Position numbers and translations under genes: made by a program. This document shows, one piece after another, positions 1 to 6,712 of a DNA stretch of 19,778 bases (the stretch's first letter is position 1; each line of letters begins with the position of its first letter). Below the pieces are notes generated by a model that was not told the DNA's origin, ran no database searches, and saw nothing but the letters and a program-made list of their open reading frames with translations. This stretch comes from UBA7803 sp049454295 (lineage in GTDB: Bacteria > Pseudomonadota > Gammaproteobacteria > Pseudomonadales > Azotimanducaceae): positions 1 to 19,778 of the forward strand of contig JBMTYG010000049.1 of NCBI GenBank assembly GCA_049454295.1, written 5' to 3'.

Positions 1-722
1 GCGCGCATGTTGATGTGATTGAGCGCTGCTTCGAGGATCGAGCCGCCGACGTTATCGAAGAACACGTCGACACGATCGGGGCAGAGCGCAGCGATACGCT
101 CGTCTACGTTTTCGTTCTTGTAATCGATGACGGCATCAAAGCGCGCGACATCGGTCAACCAGCGGCACTTATCCGCGCCCCCTGCAATACCGACCACGCG
201 ACACCCTTTAATACGGGCGATCCGCCCAGCAACTGACCCCGTCGCCCCAGCGGCTCCGGACACAAGCACCGTTTCACCCGGTTTCGGAACACCGAGATCA
301 AGCAGCCCCCAATATGCGGTGAGTCCCGTCACGCCCAAAACACCCAGTGCCATCGGCGGGGTTACACCCGGCGGCAGCTTGTTGAGACCCGGCCATCCCA
401 TGCCAGGACGCACCGCCACGAAGTCCTGCCAACCGCCCGTAGTCTGGACCAGATCCCCAACCTTGTACTCAGGGTGACGCGTCTCCACGATCTGCCCGAC
501 GGAACCCGCCCGCATCACCTCGCCAAGCCCAACCGGGGGAAGATAGCTCTCGCGGTCTTCCATCCACCCGCGTTGCGTCGGATCGAACGACAGATACAGG
601 TTACGAACGAGCACCTCACCGTCACCTATGGAGGGAATGGGGCTTTCCCGGTACTCGAAATTCTCGCGGGTGACCATGCCATGCGGTCGCTTGGCGAGGA
701 CCCATTGACGATTAGTGTTCAT
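1..722 (-). CDS. Medium-chain NADP-dependent oxidoreductase, CurA/leukotriene B4 reductase-like (C-terminus cut by window edge)
   Basis: I translated this from the minus strand: 240 complete codons from ATG 722-720, running off the left edge. The start MNTNRQWVLAKRPHG and the segment LSFDPTQRGWM (about 44-54) are typical of the zinc-independent MDR branch containing curcumin reductase CurA, prostaglandin reductase and 2-alkenal reductases. The nucleotide-binding loop SGAAGATGSVAGQIAR is at about 155-170. No catalytic-zinc cysteine or GHE motif is visible, in keeping with zinc-free members that reduce activated C=C bonds with NADPH. Family members are usually about 330-345 residues, so roughly 100 C-terminal residues are missing. 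A GGAG lies 9 nt before the ATG. The gene is divergent from the mevalonate operon, with about 130 nt between. Substrate unknown; family placement is firm. Confidence 0.88.
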   Translation of the reverse strand, partial: MNTNRQWVLAKRPHGMVTRENFEYRESPIPSIGDGEVLVRNLYLSFDPTQRGWMEDRESYLPPVGLGEVMRAGSVGQIVETRHPEYKVGDLVQTTGGWQDFVAVRPGMGWPGLNKLPPGVTPPMALGVLGVTGLTAYWGLLDLGVPKPGETVLVSGAAGATGSVAGRIARIKGCRVVGIAGGADKCRWLTDVARFDAVIDYKNENVDERIAALCPDRVDVFFDNVGGSILEAALNHINMR

Positions 723-852
723 GAGGTGTTTCTCCGGCGTGCGTTTTTGGCGGTTGATTAAATCACCCGTGGTCGGCAGAGTCTTGACGCAGTTTTCACC
801 CAAGGGGAGCGAACTCCGGACGTTCTTTCCCAACACGGAGCATTTGACAAAC

Positions 853-1800
853 GTGCCAACGACCGCTGTCGCGCACCCAAACATTGCGCTCATCAAGTAC
901 TGGGGTAAGGCTCAGGGTGAGCGCAACCTGCCCGCTACGCCATCGCTTTCGATCACGCTCGACACACTGGCGACCCGCACCTGCGTGCAACCCGCAGAAC
1001 GGGATCGGGTCATACTGGACGGCGAAGAAGTGGCGGATGCGAAAATCAGCGCCTGCATCGCCATGCTGCGGAAGAGCTACGCCCTGCCCGGCATTGAAGT
1101 AACCACCCACAATAATTTTCCCACCGCGTCCGGCCTTGCCTCATCAGCCTCCGGATTCGCAGCGCTCGTGACTGCCATCGACCACCAGTTTCAACTGAAC
1201 ATGGACGCTGCAATTCGCTCCGAATTTGCGCGCCGAGCATCAGGGTCTGCCGCACGCTCCATCTTCGGCGGATTCGTGACGTTGGCCGAACCGCGCTGGC
1301 AGGCCGAACAACTCATGCATGAACAATCCTGGCCACTCGAGGTCGTGGTAGCCATTACCGCAACAACCCGAAAGGAAGTTTCCTCGTCGCTGGGCATGCG
1401 CAGTTCGATGGAATCACCCTTTTACTCGGGCTGGATCGACAGCACTCAGCGCGATTACGCGCATGCGATCGCCGCTACCCTCGCGCGCGACTTTGAGCGT
1501 CTCGCGGGCCTGGCGGAACACAGCTGTCTCAAGATGCACGGGCTTATGCTTGCGACGCGCCCCGGTCTCCTCTACTGGAATGCAGCGACCGTCGCATGCC
1601 TTCATGTCATCCGCGAGCTACGCGCCTCGGGAGCGGCCGTCTTCTTCACCGTCGATGCCGGCCCCCAGGTAAAGGCGATATGCGCGCCAGGGACCGCCGC
1701 GCAAGTGGCTCAGGCGCTGAGCGCCGTGCCGGGGGTCATCGAGACACTCATCGCCGGCCTTGGCCCTGGAGCCCGAGTCATTAGTCATTCGGATGTCTGA
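853..1800 (+). CDS. mvaD: Mevalonate diphosphate decarboxylase
   Basis: GHMP-superfamily enzyme that phosphorylates and decarboxylates mevalonate 5-diphosphate to isopentenyl diphosphate in the cytosol. From GTG 853 it has 315 residues, close to the usual 320-330. The hallmark NIALIKYWGK is at 10-19, the ATP-binding loop ASGLASSASG at 92-101 and the decarboxylase signature SGSAARSIFGG at 130-140. Arg135 and Asp268 (in FFTVDAGP) match the catalytic Arg and Asp of characterised decarboxylases. The frame stays open back to 715, but the upstream residues look non-coding and would run into the divergent gene. TTG 844 and GTG 853 are the plausible starts: a GGAG at 837-840 is 3 nt from the TTG and 12 nt from the GTG, so neither spacing is ideal. 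The stop codon abuts the next gene's ATG. A related mevalonate-phosphate decarboxylase is the main alternative. Confidence 0.92.
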   Translation: MPTTAVAHPNIALIKYWGKAQGERNLPATPSLSITLDTLATRTCVQPAERDRVILDGEEVADAKISACIAMLRKSYALPGIEVTTHNNFPTASGLASSASGFAALVTAIDHQFQLNMDAAIRSEFARRASGSAARSIFGGFVTLAEPRWQAEQLMHEQSWPLEVVVAITATTRKEVSSSLGMRSSMESPFYSGWIDSTQRDYAHAIAATLARDFERLAGLAEHSCLKMHGLMLATRPGLLYWNAATVACLHVIRELRASGAAVFFTVDAGPQVKAICAPGTAAQVAQALSAVPGVIETLIAGLGPGARVISHSDV

Positions 1801-2841
1801 ATGATCAACACCACTCTTGAGTGCAGCGCCCCCGGCAAGGTTGTCCTATGGGGCGAATATGCAGTGTTGGTCGGCGCACCGGCCCTTGTGGTTGCTGTTG
1901 ATCGGGTTGCGCGCTGCACGCTTAAGGTTCAGCGACCGTCGGTGAAACCTGCGGTCGAGCGCGCAGCGTGGGAATTTACCAGCCGCGGCTACAGCGCGGA
2001 GCCCGCGGGGCTTTCCCGTAACGCCCTGCTGGCCGATCCAAGACCCGCCGCTACCAGTAGCGCTCAAATCGCCTGGCACGTGCTCCAAGCGCTACAGAAG
2101 CAATCGCCAGAGGTCGCCCTGCGCCTGCCGTCCCATGCGGATGTTCTGCTCGACACGAGGGGTTTCTTTCAGCACGGAATCAAACTGGGAGTCGGCTCAA
2201 GCGCAGCGCTCACTGTCGCTCTCTACGGCACGCTATGCGCGCTCATTGGCATCACGCCTGACTTCGAGCGGGCTGTCGCAATACACAGTAGCCTGCAATC
2301 GAATCGTGGCAGCGGCGTTGATATTGCCGCCGCCTGGCATGGCGGCTTGCTGCGATTCGAGCGCAGTAGAGATGACGCCCAGGGGCTGCCAACCGTCACG
2401 CCGTCAAGCGCGCTCTCACGAGTCGACATCCGCTACTTCTGGGTCGGTCACCCAGCCAGCACGGCATCCCATCTGGACCGCTTTTATGCATGGCAGCAGA
2501 CCGGCGATACGGAGTCTCTTAACCGACTGGCTGACGCCTCGAGCGAGCTCTTCGCCACGCGCGATATCCTCGGGGCGCTTACGCATTATATCGACCGCCT
2601 ACGTGCGCTCGACGCGGACGCACGACTGGGCATCTATGATGCGAGTCACAACGCCATGCATGCGCTTGCGCAATCCTGCGGCGTGCTCTACAAACCCTGC
2701 GGCGCGGGCGGCGGCGACATTGGTGCTGCCTTCTCCGACGACCCCGAAAGACTTGACCGGTTCACGATCAGGGCACAAGACACCCACGTGATGCCCCTGC
2801 CACTGGAGACTGCCCGACATGGCATCCGCATCAGCCGCTAA
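1801..2841 (+). CDS. mvaK2: Phosphomevalonate kinase (GHMP kinase, ERG8/MvaK2 type)
   Basis: 346 residues, predicted to phosphorylate mevalonate 5-phosphate to the 5-diphosphate used by the preceding decarboxylase. GHMP motif 1, APGKVVLWGEYAVL, lies at 10-23. The ATP loop GVGSSAALTVAL is at 130-141; the GSSAALTVA form is typical of phosphomevalonate kinases. GSGVDIAAAWHGG at 170-182 carries the substrate-site Asp174, and the glycine-rich motif 3, KPCGAGGGDIGAAF, is at 298-311. The ATG follows the mvaD stop with no spacer and I see no convincing Shine-Dalgarno, so translation is probably coupled. The 3' end overlaps the next gene by 23 nt. Mevalonate kinase is less likely because the downstream fusion carries a clearer mevalonate kinase domain. 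Assignment rests on motifs and operon logic. Confidence 0.85.
   Translation: MINTTLECSAPGKVVLWGEYAVLVGAPALVVAVDRVARCTLKVQRPSVKPAVERAAWEFTSRGYSAEPAGLSRNALLADPRPAATSSAQIAWHVLQALQKQSPEVALRLPSHADVLLDTRGFFQHGIKLGVGSSAALTVALYGTLCALIGITPDFERAVAIHSSLQSNRGSGVDIAAAWHGGLLRFERSRDDAQGLPTVTPSSALSRVDIRYFWVGHPASTASHLDRFYAWQQTGDTESLNRLADASSELFATRDILGALTHYIDRLRALDADARLGIYDASHNAMHALAQSCGVLYKPCGAGGGDIGAAFSDDPERLDRFTIRAQDTHVMPLPLETARHGIRISR
2805..2808 (+). promoter_or_regulatory. Ribosome binding site inside mvaK2 for the reductase-kinase fusion
   Basis: GGAG lies 10 nt before ATG 2819, inside the last codons of the phosphomevalonate kinase gene. It supports the overlapping start and suggests both genes are translated from one message. 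Confidence 0.5.
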
Positions 2842-5098
2842 TTCCGGCGCGCGCATTCCCAATTTCTTCAAGATGACTGTCAGCGAACGGGTCACCGCCT
2901 TACATCAGCGCGGACTGCTCTCGGACGCGGATCTAGACGCACTCACGAGCGGCGATCACCAGCTCCGTTTGGCGGTCGCGGACCGGATGATCGAGAACGT
3001 GCTGGGCGTGTTCGGCCTACCTCTGGGCGTTGCGCTCAACTTCCTGATCAATGGGCGGGACTACGTGATTCCACTTGTCGTAGAGGAGCCCTCAATCGTG
3101 GCTGGGCTGTCAGGTGCCGCACGCATGGCGCGCCTCAGCGGGGGTTATGAGGCATCAAGCACAGAGCCGGTCCTCATCGGTCAGGTGCAAGCGGTCAATA
3201 TCGACGATGTGGACCGCGCTAAAAGTGCCCTGCTCGCCCGCCGGGAGGAAATTCTGGCGCTGGCCAACAGTCTGCATCCCAAGATGCAAGCACGCGGCGG
3301 CGGGGCTATCGACATCGAGGTCTTCCATCACCACGCACCCGAAGACGGACGGGAAATGGTGGTCCTGCACCTGTTGGTCGACACGCGCGATGCCATGGGC
3401 GCTAATTTGGTCAACACGATGTGCGAAGGTATCGCTTCGCTCGTGGAAACGATCACGGGCGGTAAGGTGTTCCTGCGCATTCTCTCCAATCTGACCGACC
3501 GTGCCATCGCACGCGCCCGCGTCCGAATCCCAACGCAGAATCTGGAGGGGAAGGGCTTCACAGGCGAGGAAGTGCGCGACGGCATCATCCTCGCGAACGA
3601 TCTTGCTCTTGTGGATCCCTACCGAGCCGCGACCCATAACAAAGGCATTATGAACGGCATTGACGCCGTCGCCATCGCGACAGGCAATGACTGGCGCGCC
3701 ATCGAGGCGGCCGCCCACGCCTACGCCGCGCGTTCTGGCCGGTATAGCGGACTCACCCGTTGGTACAAGAATGAAGCCGGCGATCTGGTGGGCGAAATTG
3801 AGATCCCCATGAAGGTGGGCACTGTTGGCGGTTCACTGGAGACGAATCCGAGCGTACGCATCAACCATCGCCTGCTTGGCTCGCCCAACGCACCAGAACT
3901 TGCGGGGATCATGGCTACCGTCGGGCTCGCACAAAATTTCGCCGCCCTGCGCGCGCTGTCGACGGACGGCATTCAGCAAAACCATATGACACTTCACGCG
4001 CGCAGCGTGGCCAGCACCGCGAACGTTCCCGATCATCTGTTCGATACCGTGGTGGAGGCTCTGATCGAAAGCGGCGAGATCAAGGTGTGGAAGGCAGAGG
4101 AGATTGTCGCCAAGCTGACCCAGGTAAGCGGCGAAAGAACCCCCGCACCGGCGGAGCGCAGTAGCGCAAGCGGCAAGGTCATACTGCTCGGCGAGCACGC
4201 TGTCGTCTATGGACGTCCCGCCATCGCGCTGCCGATTCCGCTGGCTGTCGAAGCCATCGTGCGCCCGGGCGGCAATGGCGCCAGCCTGGTCATCCCCCGA
4301 TGGGGCGTCGAACAGAAGGTACGCGGACCCGGCACCCACGGGCTCACGGGCATGCTCGGCAGTCTCCTCAGAACGCTGGGGCTTGCAGAAACGGGAATGA
4401 CTATCGAGGTTATTCCCCACGTGCCGCGTGCGATGGGCCTTGGAGGTTCCGCCGCGCTCGCGGTTGCCATCATTCGCGCACTCGACCGCGCATTCCGTCT
4501 CGGACTCAGTGACGAAGCAATCAATGGGCACGCCTATGAATGCGAGCGCTTTGCTCATGGCACGCCTTCCGGCATCGACAACACGCTTGCCACGTGGGGG
4601 CGCCCCATTCTTTTTCAGCGAGGCCTCGGACGGGGCTCCGACGACGCGCCCGAACTCAACGCCAATCGCGTAGAGCCGCTCGTGATCGGAGGGTCGCTGC
4701 CGCTCGTCATCGGCATCACGGGCAAGGAAAGCCTGACGGCCAATACCGTTGCCCGCGTGCGCGCAATTCACGCCGCCCGACCCGCGCGCTACGACGCGAT
4801 CTTTGATCAGATTGCATCCCTCGTGCGATCAGCACTGGTTACTCTGCGGGAGGGCAATCTGACGGAGCTCGGAGAGCTCATGAACCTCTGTCAGGGCTTT
4901 TTAAACGCGCTGCAGGTGTCGTCTCCCGAGCTCGAGGAATTGATCCACATCGCGCGGGCGCACGGGGCAATCGGCGCCAAGCTCACCGGCGGCGGTGGTG
5001 GTGGGTCTATCATCGCTTTGTGTCCCGGAGAGCAAGAGGCCGTCGCAGCGGCCATCCAGCGCGCGGGGTATCAGGCGCTCACGGTCACTGTGGCCTGA
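2819..5098 (+). CDS. mvaA-mvaK1: Fusion of class II HMG-CoA reductase and mevalonate kinase
   Basis: A 759-residue bifunctional protein in one uninterrupted frame. Residues about 10-435 are a soluble class II HMG-CoA reductase: RIPNFFKMTV at 12-21, VVEEPSIVAG at 87-96 with catalytic Glu90, the nucleotide-site segment DAMGANLVNTM at 191-201, Lys275 in HNKGIMNG, Asp291 in TGNDWRA and His393 in NHMTLHARS. A Pro/Ala/Glu-rich linker (about 437-449) leads to a mevalonate kinase: SGKVILLGEHAVVYG at 451-465, ATP loop MGLGGSAALAVA at 539-550, GTPSGIDN at 581-588 with catalytic Asp587, and KLTGGGGGGS at 721-730. No membrane segment is present. The chain should turn HMG-CoA into mevalonate 5-phosphate, which feeds the gene just upstream. 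ATG 2819 is preferred because the next ATG would delete the conserved RIPNFFK. Bacterial reductases are known fused to acetoacetyl-CoA thiolase (MvaE); I cannot name a characterised fusion of this kind. Confidence 0.95.
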   Translation: MASASAANSGARIPNFFKMTVSERVTALHQRGLLSDADLDALTSGDHQLRLAVADRMIENVLGVFGLPLGVALNFLINGRDYVIPLVVEEPSIVAGLSGAARMARLSGGYEASSTEPVLIGQVQAVNIDDVDRAKSALLARREEILALANSLHPKMQARGGGAIDIEVFHHHAPEDGREMVVLHLLVDTRDAMGANLVNTMCEGIASLVETITGGKVFLRILSNLTDRAIARARVRIPTQNLEGKGFTGEEVRDGIILANDLALVDPYRAATHNKGIMNGIDAVAIATGNDWRAIEAAAHAYAARSGRYSGLTRWYKNEAGDLVGEIEIPMKVGTVGGSLETNPSVRINHRLLGSPNAPELAGIMATVGLAQNFAALRALSTDGIQQNHMTLHARSVASTANVPDHLFDTVVEALIESGEIKVWKAEEIVAKLTQVSGERTPAPAERSSASGKVILLGEHAVVYGRPAIALPIPLAVEAIVRPGGNGASLVIPRWGVEQKVRGPGTHGLTGMLGSLLRTLGLAETGMTIEVIPHVPRAMGLGGSAALAVAIIRALDRAFRLGLSDEAINGHAYECERFAHGTPSGIDNTLATWGRPILFQRGLGRGSDDAPELNANRVEPLVIGGSLPLVIGITGKESLTANTVARVRAIHAARPARYDAIFDQIASLVRSALVTLREGNLTELGELMNLCQGFLNALQVSSPELEELIHIARAHGAIGAKLTGGGGGGSIIALCPGEQEAVAAAIQRAGYQALTVTVA

Positions 5099-5181
5099 GG
5101 TGAAGTCCTGCTCCTGCAGGATGCGTTGCGACCAGACGGCGAACCGGTCACCATCGGGCTCATCGAAAGGGGAACAAGTTC

Positions 5182-6273
5182 ATGGGAACACACGCACGCG
5201 TCATTGTACTGCCTGAATCCACATCACGGCTGCGCATCGAAGAGCTGGAGCTGCCTGACCCAGGACCGACCCAGGTTGTCGTTAAGCTGTTCGCCTCGGG
5301 GATCTGCCATTCCCAGCTGCATCAAATGCATCGACCCCGAACATCCCCCGTGATTCTGGGTCACGAAGCCACCGGCGTAGTCGAAAAAATTGGCAGCGCG
5401 GTGACGCACGTGGGCCCGGGGGACATCGTTTTGGTGACATGGGTGCCCAGGAACGCTGCAGCGGCAAAACAGCCGCCAGTACGTGCGACGCTTCAGGTGA
5501 GCGACGGCATTGCCCAATCCGAAAACGTCTTCACGTGGGCCGATCACACGCTAGCGGACGAACAATACGTCGTGAAGGTCGATCCCTCCATTCCGCGTGA
5601 TATCACGTCGATCATCGGCTGCGCGGTCATGACCGGGGCGGGGGCAGTGGTCAATACCGCGCGCGTCCAGCCGGGTCAGAGCGTTGCGGTGTTCGGCGTG
5701 GGTGGGGTCGGGCTTTCGGCGATTGTGGGTGCCAAGGTGGCAGGTGCCTACCCGATCATCGCGGTCGATCTGGACGATGCGAAGCTGGAATTTGCCAAGC
5801 GCTTCGGCGCCACTCATGGCATCAATGCGTCAAAAGAAGACCCGGTCGCCACCATTCATGCCATGACCCAGAGAGCAGACGCGTACACCATTCTCCAAAC
5901 ACCGGTGAGCGGCGTAGATTTTGCGTTCGACTGCATTGGCATTCGCAAAACGATGGAGCAAATCGTGCCCGCGTGCCGAACCGGTCATTTTGGTGCTCGT
6001 GATGGCGGCACGGCGGTACTGGTCGGTGTGCCGAGCACGAACGTTGAGCTCAACGCGATGGATGTGCTGCTTCAGGAAAAACACTTTATCGGCAGTATTG
6101 GCGGCTCGTGCGCCCCAGACCGCGACTTTCCAACGTTCCTTGAATGGCAGCAAAGCGGGCGCCTGCGCCTCGAGGAACTGGTTACGCAGCGATTTACCAT
6201 CGAGGAAATCAACGAGGCTACGGACGCACTTGAAAGTGGCAAGATCAGCGGTCGCGCGATTCTGGAATTCTAG
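5182..6273 (+). CDS. Zinc-dependent alcohol dehydrogenase (class III-like MDR) lacking the structural zinc site
   Basis: 363-residue NAD-dependent medium-chain dehydrogenase expected to interconvert an alcohol and an aldehyde in the cytosol. Catalytic zinc ligands are in place: Cys42 (SGICHSQL), His61-Glu62 (GHEATG) and Cys147 (GCAVMTG). The Rossmann motif GVGGVG is at 172-177, and Asp196 in AVDLDD suggests NAD preference. In place of the four-cysteine structural-zinc lobe there is a region around 88-125 (RNAAAAKQPP) with no cysteine. Overall it resembles the class III enzyme at 12267-13373, including the stretch GAVVNTARVQPGQSVAVFG. A GGGG sits 9 nt before the ATG. It starts 83 nt after the mevalonate fusion on the same strand, so co-transcription is possible, and a prenol or terpene alcohol is one conceivable substrate. 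That link is only inference. Confidence 0.85.
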   Translation: MGTHARVIVLPESTSRLRIEELELPDPGPTQVVVKLFASGICHSQLHQMHRPRTSPVILGHEATGVVEKIGSAVTHVGPGDIVLVTWVPRNAAAAKQPPVRATLQVSDGIAQSENVFTWADHTLADEQYVVKVDPSIPRDITSIIGCAVMTGAGAVVNTARVQPGQSVAVFGVGGVGLSAIVGAKVAGAYPIIAVDLDDAKLEFAKRFGATHGINASKEDPVATIHAMTQRADAYTILQTPVSGVDFAFDCIGIRKTMEQIVPACRTGHFGARDGGTAVLVGVPSTNVELNAMDVLLQEKHFIGSIGGSCAPDRDFPTFLEWQQSGRLRLEELVTQRFTIEEINEATDALESGKISGRAILEF

Positions 6274-6277
6274 AACG

Positions 6278-6303
6278 CGCGGCAGATGAGCAAGTCTGCT
6301 GCG
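6278..6303 (+). terminator. Possible terminator-like hairpin after the alcohol dehydrogenase
   Basis: A 9-bp stem (6278-6286 with 6295-6303, one G-U pair) closes an 8-nt loop just 4 nt after the dehydrogenase stop. No T-tract follows, so it is at best a weak or factor-assisted terminator; it could instead stabilise the 3' end of the message. Confidence 0.35.
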
Positions 6304-6415
6304 GGTAATGCGGCTCTGATAAAAAATAGCCCGCGTTTACCGAGACAAGGTGCGCTTGCGACTAGTGTTTTGTTTTTTGTGTGATATCTTTTGCGCCCCG
6401 CTAACCAAGCCACCA

Positions 6416-6423
6416 AGAAGAGG
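6416..6423 (+). promoter_or_regulatory. Ribosome binding site that fixes the lipoprotein start at GTG 6430
   Basis: AGAAGAGG is 6 nt upstream of GTG 6430, a good spacing. This start gives a short Lpp-type signal peptide, whereas the longer open frame from 6391 would add a charged stretch ahead of it. Confidence 0.65.
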
Positions 6424-6429
6424 CCCAAA

Positions 6430-6687
6430 GTGCAAAAATTAGCGATTGCCATGCTCGCAACTTTCGTGATCGCCGGCTGCGCCACGGTCAAGCCGGAGCG
6501 TGTAGACGCTCTTGAGTCCCGCGTAAGCGCCCTTGAGAACCAAGTCGCTACCGCTACCTCGACTGCGAACCGCGCCAGCCAGGAAGCCACCGCTGCCCAA
6601 ACCGCCGCTCAGCGCGCGCTTGACGCAGCTAATCAGGCCAACGAGCGCGTACAGCGCATCGCTGAAACCTGCTGCGCACGCAAGTAA
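6430..6687 (+). CDS. Small alanine-zipper outer-membrane lipoprotein, OprI/Lpp-like
   Basis: 85 residues from GTG 6430. The signal peptide (1-16) ends in lipobox IAGC, making Cys17 the lipidated residue. The mature part is a heptad-patterned helix rich in Ala, Glu, Gln and Arg (about 24-80), like the trimeric coiled coils of E. coli Lpp and Pseudomonas OprI, and its length is close to the 83 residues of OprI. The C-terminus is CCARK: the final Lys85 is the residue that Lpp-type proteins use for covalent attachment to peptidoglycan, while the Cys81-Cys82 pair is unusual. Expected role: tethering outer membrane to cell wall. An AT-rich stretch (about 6361-6392) probably holds the promoter, but no convincing hexamer pair could be fixed. 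It converges on an L,D-transpeptidase gene 25 nt away. Confidence 0.85.
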   Translation: MQKLAIAMLATFVIAGCATVKPERVDALESRVSALENQVATATSTANRASQEATAAQTAAQRALDAANQANERVQRIAETCCARK

Positions 6688-6712
6688 GCTGAACCCCGGT
6701 TTAGCGGATTGC

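Noticed and set aside
715..852. N-terminal extension of the decarboxylase frame
   Set aside because: The extra residues have no match to the family and the first codons overlap the start of the divergent oxidoreductase; family members begin about 10 residues before NIALIKYWGK.
3833..4771. Long minus-strand open frame (312 codons) inside the reductase-kinase fusion
   Set aside because: It is antisense to a protein with clear catalytic motifs and its own sequence shows no family features; long shadow frames are common in GC-rich DNA.
5106..5121. Perfect 6-bp stem with a 4-nt loop between the mevalonate operon and the alcohol dehydrogenase
   Set aside because: Too short and not followed by T residues; such small hairpins occur by chance, so it does not show that transcription stops here.
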